Assembly (NCBI GenBank): GCA_038277395.1
Contig: CM076193.1
Coordinates: 96,921,583 to 96,985,582, forward strand
Direction: 5' to 3'
Source of the DNA: Dryocosmus kuriphilus
Lineage: Eukaryota > Arthropoda > Insecta > Hymenoptera > Cynipidae
Length of the DNA: 64,000 bases
Positions 55,901-64,000 of this stretch are shown in pieces; the stretch's first letter is position 1, and each line of letters begins with the position of its first letter. The translations under genes were made by a program, and so were the position numbers. Below the pieces are notes generated by a model. That model ran no database searches, was not told the DNA's origin, and saw nothing but the letters and a program-made list of their open reading frames with translations.

Positions 55901-58580
55901 CATGTCGCCGCAATAATATAAAATTAGAGAATACTTATCTCAGAAATTATTAAAGAATATGCGAGCATCCTTAGTCATAAAGTTCTCGAGGGTGTCATTT
56001 CCGAAGCTTGAAATAAAAGGCTACATGCATTTTATTAAGAGGTTTCACATTCGTTCGTTTTTAAACACCTCAATATCTCTTATGATCTCTGTTCTTCTCT
56101 TAGGTTGTAGTATGATATCTAAAAAATATTTTACTCATTTGTTGTTAAAATCAAAGACTGATCAATGCAAGCCTTATGTCTTACGAAATTCTTAAAAATA
56201 TCACAACACATACCTAAAATGTTATAACGTCTCCCGAGAGGTTTTACGAATATCATTCGTAAACAATAAATCCTCAATTTATAGAAATTTTGCAACGTTA
56301 ATAGCGTGATTCTCGAAAAAGGGTTCATATCTATGCTAAATAAAGTGAAGATCGTACAGTTCAGAATATACAAGAAGAATTTAAAGTCTAACCTACGTAT
56401 TTGTGAGATGCAGTAATGTAATTTTTAACATTTCTCATTACATTGCATGATTTCAGACATTAAAATAAGTGTGCCGTTTTTAACTTACTCCTGATATCAC
56501 ACTTGTCATGATAAACTACTGCAATGCAATTTTATTGAATAATTCTTGAAACTCATCTATTAGTAAAGATCAAAGGGAGAAACACTAAGGAATTATTTTA
56601 TGAAAAAGCACAAGAAATAACTGGAGATAATTCATACATACTCATGGAATATATAAACATTTAATTTGTTGATAAAATCAAGACCGATCAACATAAGTCT
56701 TATGTTTTACGAAATTCTTTAAAAACATTACAATAATATAAAATTAGAGAATAATTATCTCAGAAATTATTGAAGAATATGCGAACATCCTTAGTGATAA
56801 AGTTCTCGAGGGTGTCATATTACAGTAAAGAGTCTGGCAAATGTGTTTCTTCAAAATGAGATTTTTCGATCTGAATAATAACAATAATAATATAGTATCG
56901 ACATTTCTGAAGCTTGAGATAAAAGAATACATGCATTTTAATACGAGGTTTCACATTCGTTCTTTTTTAAACACCTCAATCTCTCTTATGATCTCTGTTC
57001 TTCTCTTAGGTTGCAGTATGATATCTAAAAAATATTTTACTCATTTTTGATAAAATCAAAGACTGATCAATATAAGCCTTATGTTTTACGAAATTATTGA
57101 AAAATATTACAGCATATTCCTAAAATGCTATAACACAATTTTAGAATGTTTAAATAATGTGTTTGTCAATAAAAATCAACGAGTGAACCGATAATCGTAA
57201 AAAATAAATCCCCAATTTATAGAAATTTTGCAACGTTAATAGCATGATTCTCGGAAAAAGGGTTCATGTTCATGCTAAATAAAAAAATAATGTGAAGATC
57301 AATTGTACAGTTCAGAATATACAAGAAGAATTTAAAGTCTAACCTACGTATTTGTGAGATGCAGTAATGTAATTTTTAACATTTCTCATTACATTGCATG
57401 ATTTCAGACATTAAAATAAGTGTGCCGTTTTTAACTTACTCCTGGTATCACACTTTTCAAGATAAACTACTGCAATGTAATTTTATTAAATAATTGTTGA
57501 AACTCATCTATCAGTAAAGATCAAGTGGTTCCACTAAGGAATTAATGAGGAGATGGTGTTAGACGAGTGGCGCGTAGCTGTGGAATGTTAAAAAAATTTA
57601 TTTGGTTATAAATTTTAAGCTCAACCAACGTTAAACTTATGTTTTCGTCCAATTCTTTGAAAATATGACATCAGCTTCCTGTCAGCAAGTATCAAAAAGA
57701 AATCCACTAAGGAATTAGTTAACGAAAAAGCAAAGAAAAACTGGAGATGAATCATGCATACTCATGGAATAATATATAAACATTTAATTTGTTGATAAAA
57801 TCAGACTGATCAATATAAGTCCTATGTTTTACGAAGTTCTTTAAAAATATTACAACATATTCCTAAAACGCTATAACACAATTTTAGAATGTTTAAATAA
57901 TGTGTTTGTCAATGAAAAATCGAAGAGTGAATCGATAATCGTAAACAATAAATCCTCAATTTATAGAAATTTTGCTACGTTAATAGCGTGATTCTCGGAA
58001 AAGGGTTCATGTCCATGTTAAATAAAAAAATTATGTGAAGAGAAATTGTACAGTTCAGAATATAAAAAATAATTTAAAAGTCTAACCTGCGTATTTTGTG
58101 TGATTTTTAGCATTTCTCATTACATTGCATGATTTTATACATTAAAATAAGTGTGCCATGTTTAACCTACTCTTGATACATATCACACACTTTTGAAGAT
58201 ATACTACTGCAATATAATTTTAATAAAAAATTGTGGAAACTCGTCTATCAGTAATGACCAAATTTTAAAGCCTAACCAACGTTAGACTTACGTTTTTTGT
58301 CCAATTCTTTGAAAATATCAAAGAGAAATTCACTAAGGAATTAGTTAATGAAAATGCAAAGAAATAACTGGAGGTGAATCATGCATATGTACTTATGGAA
58401 TATATAGACATTTAATTTGTTGATAAAATCAGACTGATTAACATAAGACTTACATTTTACGAAATTCTTTACCAATACTACAACATATTCGTAAAATGCT
58501 ATAACCTAGTTTTAAATGTTTAAATAATGTGTTTGTCAATGAAAGATCGAAGAGTGAACCGATAAGGAATAGGCTACTCA
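55901..58580. repeat. Tandem array, about 0.8-kb unit, 3 to 3.5 copies
   Basis: Units start near 55,915, 56,735 and 57,640, with a partial one from about 58,300. Shared landmarks: 'cattta.tttgttgataaaatca.gac.gatcaa', 'ttatgttttacgaaattctt', 'tcctcaatttatagaaattttgc', 'agcgtgattctcg.aaaagggttcat', 'acatttctcattacattgcatgattt' and 'aaataagtgtgccgtttttaac'. Units 1 and 2 also carry the 'gttctcgagggtgtcat' phrase of the TTCTAGAA family, which ties the array to it. No coding capacity. Confidence 0.8.
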
Positions 58581-59214
58581 AACTCTTCGATTAATGAAGA
58601 GGACAGCCTGATGCAAATATAAACGTATGGTAGTGCACATAACAATAATGTAATTTGGTGGCATGGAATTGAGTGTGAACTCTAGTAAAATAAGCTTGAA
58701 ATTATAAGCAGTCAAGCTGACTGCAATATACCATACAAAACTATACTATGCTATACTATATGGTGCAGTGGGTGAAGGAGTTATTAAATCTAAACATTTT
58801 AATCTGCACTTTGGTTTCCAGTATGATGATAATTTGGTGTCAGTTCAGCAAGCTTGATTAAAAGGACTCATACTTCCCATTTTAATTCGAAACTCTACAT
58901 TTATTGTACTCAAAGAACTCAACCTATGCACCAATCAACGTCTTTAATGAAGTAGTTTCAATAAATGAAAGACTTTATAATTGGAACTATTGTAGAAGAT
59001 TTGTGTGTTGAAGAAAGTGCAGTACGCAGTGTGAAAAAAATGTTGCAATATAAGACAAAATTATGAAGAAACTAAAGAAAAATGTTGTCAAAAATATTTT
59101 TTTCTCAAAACTTGTTTATATTTACTGAGGAGGAGGTTGTAGTTAAATAAAATACTTAAAATTTTGCACTCAACGATTACAAGCCTTAGACTATCAGTTA
59201 GAAAACTCTAAAAC
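58581..59214. other. No gene seen
   Basis: AT-rich spacer between the array and the palindrome; includes short 'actatactatgctatactat' repeats near 58,740. Confidence 0.4.
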
Positions 59215-59459
59215 TGAGATGAGTCTCTAACATTGTTATAATAACCAAAATGAGTGTGGGTGAAAGAAGTTAAGAAGTAGATATACATTTTAAAATTATG
59301 TTTCATATACAAGTAGGAACTTATTATGCTTAAAAATAACATCGAATTTAACTTATTAAAAGAACTATATAGTATAGTGTAATAGAAAAAAACCTATTGC
59401 ATACTTAGTTCCGCGTTGGGTCTATTTGATCAGTTTTTATGAATTAACGAGATAATATA

Positions 59460-59462
59460 TAT

Positions 59463-59541
<79 letters not shown>
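59460..59541. repeat. (TA)n microsatellite, left arm
   Basis: Long TA run; mirrored at about 63,680-63,752 with slightly different length. Confidence 0.95.
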
Positions 59542-59542
<1 letters not shown>

Positions 59543-59559
59543 TACATATGTTACTTCTA

Positions 59560-59700
59560 CTATTGGAAATAATAATGCCAGCCTCCTTTATTTCATTAAT
59601 GATTGAAGTTATTTCAATGCATTATTTCTGTTTCCATCTGCTTGACATTGTTAATTAAAGTAACCGCAATCGATCTACCAAATAAATCAGCTACGTAAAC
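59560..59700 (-). pseudogene. Decayed 3' end of a zinc-finger gene paralogue (left arm)
   Basis: On the minus strand this region matches the end of the gene at 60,463-61,152 ('gatttatttggtagatcga', 'agaaataatgca', 'atcattaatgaaataaagga', 'ggctggcattatt') but has stops and indels. The same relic lies at 63,525-63,660. It shows that the gene family duplicated before the palindrome formed. Confidence 0.6.
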
Positions 59701-60318
59701 TTTATAATCCCCTGTAATAAACATTGGAATAATCTTTAACACAACAGAGTAATATGCTAAAAATCCAATTTACTTAGTTGAAACACTGCAATAATAACAT
59801 GCTTGGTGAAGTATTGTTGATATTAAAATCTGCTGCTATCAATGAAAAACATGTTTTTCTTGGTCTCCGGTTAAAATAAATCTAATTCAAGATTAACAAG
59901 GCAAGCCAGATTAATAACGAATAGAGTGCGCCACCATCGACCACGCTACTTTTCTTGTGGAGTTATAATCGATGTGAACCTTGTCTTCTAAATGGTTGAT
60001 TTCTTACAAATGTGTATAAGGAATTTTTTCAATGATATTAACACTAAATTTATCCTCAATTAACTATTAAAATGCATGAGGAAGAGAAAGAGGAGGAGGA
60101 TGTCAGGAGAATGAGGAGATTTCTGGAAGGGTGAGGAGGATCATTATATAGTTGAAACGAGTAGGTATTGGAAATGTTGCATTCAATTATTACACACCAT
60201 AAATCATATGAGAGAAGCACAAAAGATGTAGTGAACCTCTCTTGCATTTAAAAACTAATATTAATTCAGGTAAGTGGTGTGAAAAAGAAATACACATAAT
60301 TGTATGTTAAAAATTAGA

Positions 60319-60324
60319 TTTATT
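60319..60324 (-). terminator. Poly(A) signal of left-arm gene
   Basis: AATAAA on the minus strand, about 140 bases past the stop codon; mirrored at 62,897-62,902. Confidence 0.5.
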
Positions 60325-60462
60325 TAACTTATTGCATTACAGTAAATTCTTAAGTTATAACTGCAGGAAGTATTGAATCCACTAATTCAAATGCTAATTC
60401 AACTATTAGAAATATTGAACCAGCAGTTGCTAAACTTTTTACATCAATTAATAAAAATAGTA

Positions 60463-61152
60463 TTAGTCAATAATACCAGCCTCTCTTAATTCATTAATGA
60501 TTGCAATCAATTCAAGCGACTTATTTCTGCTTCCAGTTGATTGGGACTCTAAAAGTGAGCGCATTCGATCTACCAAATCATTAGGATCTTCCTGGTAACC
60601 TGAAAATTTTGTCTCTATTTCATATTCAGAGGAAAAGTCACTTTCTGCGTCATCTTCAACACCATCATCACCATCTTCATCATTGTAATCCTCAAACTTA
60701 TTTTCATTATTACCATCATCATCATCAGCATCATTATTGATTGGCATGGATGGTGAATTATCATATTGATCAAATTTTTCTTTTTCATCTACATGTTCTG
60801 ATTCTAATTTTCGCTTCTTCACTTGTGAATCCAATTCAGGTTTAACCTTCTGAGTAGTGTCCACAAGCTTCTTTAATGGAGAAGAATATAGTTTGATTTC
60901 TTCTTGAATAGCTGGATCATCATTAGGTTTAAAATTTTTCTGCTTTCCATGAAATGTGTCACTAGTCTTTCTATTATGTTTATTGCTGTTTTGAATTATT
61001 CTTATAGCTTCAGGCACCTTTGGAACTTGGCGAAAGCCTCTTTCATCATCATCATACACACGATTCTTTGCTGTGCAAGAGTATTTTGCATGTCTTTTTA
61101 AATTATCGAGTCGTGAATAAACTCTTGAGCAATTTGGACATGTGGAAGCCAT
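60463..61152 (-). CDS. C2HC zinc-finger, acidic-domain protein (left copy), intact
   Basis: Intact 229-codon gene, identical to the right-arm copy except Phe instead of Ile at residue 67. Residues 5-26 form a C-x2-C-x12-H-x4-C zinc finger (CPNCSRVYSRLDNLKRHAKY then SC). Residues about 110-118 are basic (VKKRKLESE), a possible nuclear signal. Residues about 138-180 are dominated by D, E and N. The C-terminal 35 residues (DLVDRMRSLLES...ELIAIINELREAGIID) look helical. Probably a nuclear DNA-binding or regulatory protein. The start is the only ATG before the finger, placed 50-60 bases after a TATA box. I do not recognise the family. It could be a host-derived, transposon or viral accessory gene; the open frame among many broken genes suggests recent activity or selection. 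Confidence 0.85.
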   Translation of the reverse strand: MASTCPNCSRVYSRLDNLKRHAKYSCTAKNRVYDDDERGFRQVPKVPEAIRIIQNSNKHNRKTSDTFHGKQKNFKPNDDPAIQEEIKLYSSPLKKLVDTTQKVKPELDSQVKKRKLESEHVDEKEKFDQYDNSPSMPINNDADDDDGNNENKFEDYNDEDGDDGVEDDAESDFSSEYEIETKFSGYQEDPNDLVDRMRSLLESQSTGSRNKSLELIAIINELREAGIID

Positions 61153-61200
61153 TTTGTCACTGCCACAACACGAATGACAGTTCGGTCACTAGTGTTGAGT

Positions 61201-61208
61201 TTTATATA
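61201..61208 (-). promoter_or_regulatory. TATA box of left-arm gene
   Basis: Minus-strand TATATAAA, 56 bases before the ATG, mirrored at 62,013-62,020. Confidence 0.6.
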
Positions 61209-61209
61209 C

Positions 61210-61318
61210 TGAGGAGGAGGAGGAGGAGGAGGAGGAGGAGGAGGAGAGCGGGTATGATGAGGAGGTAGGGTATGAGGAGTAGGAGGATGAGGAGGAGGAG
61301 GAGGAGGGGGAAGGGAGG
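61210..61318. repeat. (GGA)n purine tract upstream of left-arm gene
   Basis: Starts as about 12 uninterrupted GAG/GGA triplets and continues as a purine-rich tract with interruptions; it lies directly upstream of the TATA box. Mirrored by a CCT tract at 61,911-62,010. Confidence 0.85.
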
Positions 61319-61604
61319 ATATAAACAAAACCTCTAATATTGAAACAAAAGACTGGGTCATCATATTTTATTATGCAGATGGTATCAGTATAGCTGTGAG
61401 AGTTCTGTAACTCAGTCTGTAAAACGAGAGAGTTTTCATACTATTTTTCCCACTTTCACCTCTAAAATATTCCTTGAAATTTCAAAATTACAATTTGTGC
61501 AATCAAATCATACCATTTTCCCTTTTCCAGCTCTGAAAATGTTCCCTGAAATTTATTTTACCCTTTCCAGCTCATAAAAAGGAGGAAGATGAGGTGGATG
61601 AATA

Positions 61605-61622
61605 CCATGAGCAGGCTCATGG
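61605..61622. other. Palindrome axis
   Basis: CCATGAGC-AG-GCTCATGG, a perfect 8-base inverted repeat around a 2-base centre (61,613-61,614). Flanking bases out to about 61,580 and 61,643 pair poorly, then the arms pair almost perfectly from 'cctttccagctcataaaa' outward. Confidence 0.85.
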
Positions 61623-61910
61623 TCCTCACCTACCTTGTCCTCGTTTTATGAGCTGGAAAGGGTAAAATAAATTTCAGGGAACATTTTCAGAGCTGGAAAA
61701 GGGAAAATGGTATGATTTGATTGCACAAATTGTAATTTTGAAATTTCAAGGAATATTTTAGAGGTGAAAGTGGGAAAAATAGTATGAAAACTCTCTCGTT
61801 TTACAGACTGAGTTACAGAACTCTCACAGCTATACTGATACCATCTGCATAATAAAATATGATGACCCAGTCTTTTGTTTCAATATTAGAGGTTTTGTTT
61901 ATATCCTCCC

Positions 61911-62010
61911 TTCCCCCCTCCTCCTCCTCCTCATCCTCCTACTCCTCATACCCTACCTCCTCATCATACCCGCTCTCCTCCTCCTCCTCCTCCTCCTCCT
62001 CCTCCTCCTC
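61911..62010. repeat. (CCT)n pyrimidine tract upstream of right-arm gene
   Basis: Pyrimidine-rich CTC/CCT triplets ending directly before the TATA box; mirror of 61,210-61,318. Confidence 0.85.
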
Positions 62011-62012
62011 AG

Positions 62013-62020
62013 TATATAAA
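62013..62020 (+). promoter_or_regulatory. TATA box of right-arm gene
   Basis: TATATAAA, 49 bases before the ATG at 62,069, followed by 'ctcaacactagtgac' where transcription could begin; this predicts a very short 5' untranslated leader. Confidence 0.6.
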
Positions 62021-62068
62021 ACTCAACACTAGTGACCGAACTGTCATTCGTGTTGTGGCAGTGACAAA

Positions 62069-62758
62069 ATGGCTTCCACATGTCCAAATTGCTCAAGAGT
62101 TTATTCACGACTCGATAATTTAAAAAGACATGCAAAATACTCTTGCACAGCAAAGAATCGTGTGTATGATGATGATGAAAGAGGCTTTCGCCAAGTTCCA
62201 AAGGTGCCTGAAGCTATAAGAATAATTCAAAACAGCAATAAACATAATAGAAAGACTAGTGACACAATTCATGGAAAGCAGAAAAATTTTAAACCTAATG
62301 ATGATCCAGCTATTCAAGAAGAAATCAAACTATATTCTTCTCCATTAAAGAAGCTTGTGGACACTACTCAGAAGGTTAAACCTGAATTGGATTCACAAGT
62401 GAAGAAGCGAAAATTAGAATCAGAACATGTAGATGAAAAAGAAAAATTTGATCAATATGATAATTCACCATCCATGCCAATCAATAATGATGCTGATGAT
62501 GATGATGGTAATAATGAAAATAAGTTTGAGGATTACAATGATGAAGATGGTGATGATGGTGTTGAAGATGACGCAGAAAGTGACTTTTCCTCTGAATATG
62601 AAATAGAGACAAAATTTTCAGGTTACCAGGAAGATCCTAATGATTTGGTAGATCGAATGCGCTCACTTTTAGAGTCCCAATCAACTGGAAGCAGAAATAA
62701 GTCGCTTGAATTGATTGCAATCATTAATGAATTAAGAGAGGCTGGTATTATTGACTAA
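62069..62758 (+). CDS. C2HC zinc-finger, acidic-domain protein (right copy), intact
   Basis: Plus-strand twin of the 60,463-61,152 gene: 229 codons, differing at residue 67 (Ile). Same C2HC finger (residues 5-26), basic patch (about 110-118), Asp/Glu/Asn-rich region (about 138-180) and helical C-terminus. The two genes point away from the palindrome axis, so their promoters face each other across about 0.9 kb. TATA box at 62,013, stop at 62,756-62,758, poly(A) signal at 62,897. Codon use is AT-rich like the surroundings. Family unknown to me; small C2H2-type proteins do occur in Polinton-like elements, which offers one hypothesis for its origin, unproven here. Confidence 0.85.
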   Translation: MASTCPNCSRVYSRLDNLKRHAKYSCTAKNRVYDDDERGFRQVPKVPEAIRIIQNSNKHNRKTSDTIHGKQKNFKPNDDPAIQEEIKLYSSPLKKLVDTTQKVKPELDSQVKKRKLESEHVDEKEKFDQYDNSPSMPINNDADDDDGNNENKFEDYNDEDGDDGVEDDAESDFSSEYEIETKFSGYQEDPNDLVDRMRSLLESQSTGSRNKSLELIAIINELREAGIID

Positions 62759-62896
62759 TACTATTTTTATTAATTGATGTAAAAAGTTTAGCAACTGCTG
62801 GTTCAATATTTCTAATAGTTGAATTAGCATTTGAATTAGTGGATTCAATACTTCCTGCAGTTATAACTTAAGAATTTACTGTAATGCAATAAGTTA

Positions 62897-62902
62897 AATA
62901 AA
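62897..62902 (+). terminator. Poly(A) signal of right-arm gene
   Basis: AATAAA 138 bases after the stop codon. Confidence 0.5.
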
Positions 62903-63524
62903 TCTAATTTTTAACATACAATTATGTGTATTTCTTTTTCACACCACTTACCTGAATTAATATTAGTTTTTAAATGCAAGAGAGGTTCACTACATCTTTT
63001 GTGCTTCTCTCATATGATTTATGGTGTGTAATAATTGAATGCAACATTTCCAATACCTACTCGTTTCAACTATATAATGATCCTCCTCACCCTTCCAGAA
63101 ATCTCCTCATTCTCCTGACATCCTCCTCCTCTTTTCTCTTCCTCATGCATTTTAATAGTTAATTGAGGATAAATTTAGTGTTAATATCATTGAAAAAATT
63201 CCTTATACACATTTGTAAGAAATCAACCATTTAGAAGACAAGGTTCACATCGATTATAACTCCACAAGAAAAGTAGCGTGGTCGATGGTGGCGCACTCTA
63301 TTCGTTATTAATCTGGCTTGCCTTGTTAATCTTGAATTAGATTTATTTTAACCGGAGACCAAGAAAAACATGTTTTTCATTGATAGCAGCAGATTTTAAT
63401 ATCAACAATACTTCACCAAGCATGTTATTATTGCAGTGTTTCAACTAAGTAAATTGGATTTTTAGCATATTACTCTGTTGTGTTAAAGATTATTCCAATG
63501 TTTATTACAGGGGATTATAAAGTT

Positions 63525-63660
63525 TACGTAGCTGATTTATTTGGTAGATCGATTGCGGTTACTTTAATTAACAATGTCAAGCAGATGGAAACAGAAATAA
63601 TGCATTGAAATAACTTCAATCATTAATGAAATAAAGGAGGCTGGCATTATTATTTCCAAT
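63525..63660 (+). pseudogene. Decayed 3' end of a zinc-finger gene paralogue (right arm)
   Basis: Matches the last about 35 codons of the intact gene with stops and indels. Immediately upstream (from about 63,487) a short open stretch reads 'IIPMFITGDYKVYVADLFGR', which is not in the intact gene, so the paralogue may have had a different body. Confidence 0.55.
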
Positions 63661-63679
63661 AGTAGAAGTAACATATGTA

Positions 63680-63752
<73 letters not shown>
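63680..63752. repeat. (TA)n microsatellite, right arm
   Basis: Mirror of 59,460-59,541. Confidence 0.95.
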
Positions 63753-63758
<6 letters not shown>

Positions 63759-64000
63759 TATCTCGTTAATTCATAAAAACTGATCAAATAGACCCAACGC
63801 GGAACTAAGTATGCAATAGGTTTTTTTCTATTACACTATACTATATAGTTCTTTTAATAAGTTAAATTCGATGTTATTTTTAAGCATAATAAGTTCCTAC
63901 TTGTATATGAAACATATAATTTTAAAATGTATATCTACTTCTTAACTTCTTTCACCCACACTCATTTTGGTTATTATAACAATGTTAGAGACTCATCTCA

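Larger units (their letters stand above)
59215..61612. repeat. Left arm of a 4.8-kb palindrome
   Basis: Mirrors 61,615-64,000 base for base with few differences (microsatellite lengths, single bases, and one substitution changing residue 67 of the gene). The first matching bases visible are 'tgagatgagtctctaac' at 59,215. Because the window ends inside the right arm, the left arm may extend further left in register; I did not see evidence either way beyond 59,215. Confidence 0.95.
61615..64000. repeat. Right arm of the 4.8-kb palindrome (runs to window end)
   Basis: Reverse complement of 59,215-61,612, still matching at the last base of the window, so the full palindrome may be longer. Confidence 0.95.

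Overview
The window is AT-rich eukaryotic, almost certainly arthropod (probably insect), genomic DNA that is nearly all transposable elements and repeats. The evidence is the mix of families: DIRS-like, Penelope-like, non-LTR (LINE), mariner, Transib/RAG1-like and Polinton-like elements, a transposase gene with a clean spliceosomal intron, long microsatellites, and two scaffold gaps of exactly 500 N. I see no rRNA, tRNA, CRISPR array or conserved host housekeeping gene. The species cannot be named from this.

Layout. 1-14,945: two 3.3-kb inverted arms (1-3,262 and 11,670-14,945) enclose a decayed DIRS-like retrotransposon (gag, RT-RNase H, tyrosine recombinase), a small hairpin, tandem repeats and a second foldback element (9,616-11,372). 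15,411-17,650 and about 28,980-30,690 look like homopolymer-inflated, poor consensus. 17,700-19,655 is a minus-strand LINE fragment. 19,735-26,483 is a decayed Polinton/adintovirus-like element: protein-primed DNA polymerase B on the plus strand, and convergent capsid-side remnants (minor capsid/pX-like, adenovirus-type protease, penton-like, major-capsid-like, one unknown) on the minus strand. 30,690-32,130 is a Penelope-like element with a GIY-YIG domain. 33,680-38,035 is a second copy of the LINE, split by a complete mariner (35,821-37,143); the other LINE copy preserves the empty insertion site.

38,100-39,800 is an inverted-repeat element carrying part of a transposon-associated gene. 41,916-47,146 is a Transib/RAG1-like DNA transposon: the DDE transposase is in three frames, the 33-bp terminal inverted repeats begin with CACAGTG (the RSS heptamer), and a CACTG-ended non-autonomous element sits inside it. 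48,339-50,690 is a second truncated polymerase B. 51,220-54,405 is a DNA transposon with about 340-bp inverted ends and a two-exon DDE transposase carrying one frameshift and one stop. Around these lie members of one non-coding repeat family rich in TTCTAGAA palindromes (41,195-41,760; 47,235-47,765; 54,406-55,460), followed by a 0.8-kb tandem array to 58,580.

59,215-64,000 is a nearly perfect palindrome (axis about 61,613) whose arms each carry the same intact 229-codon gene, a C2HC zinc-finger/acidic protein, with a TATA box and poly(A) signal. These two genes are the only clearly intact coding sequences in the window. Both window edges fall inside inverted repeats, so neither structure is fully seen.
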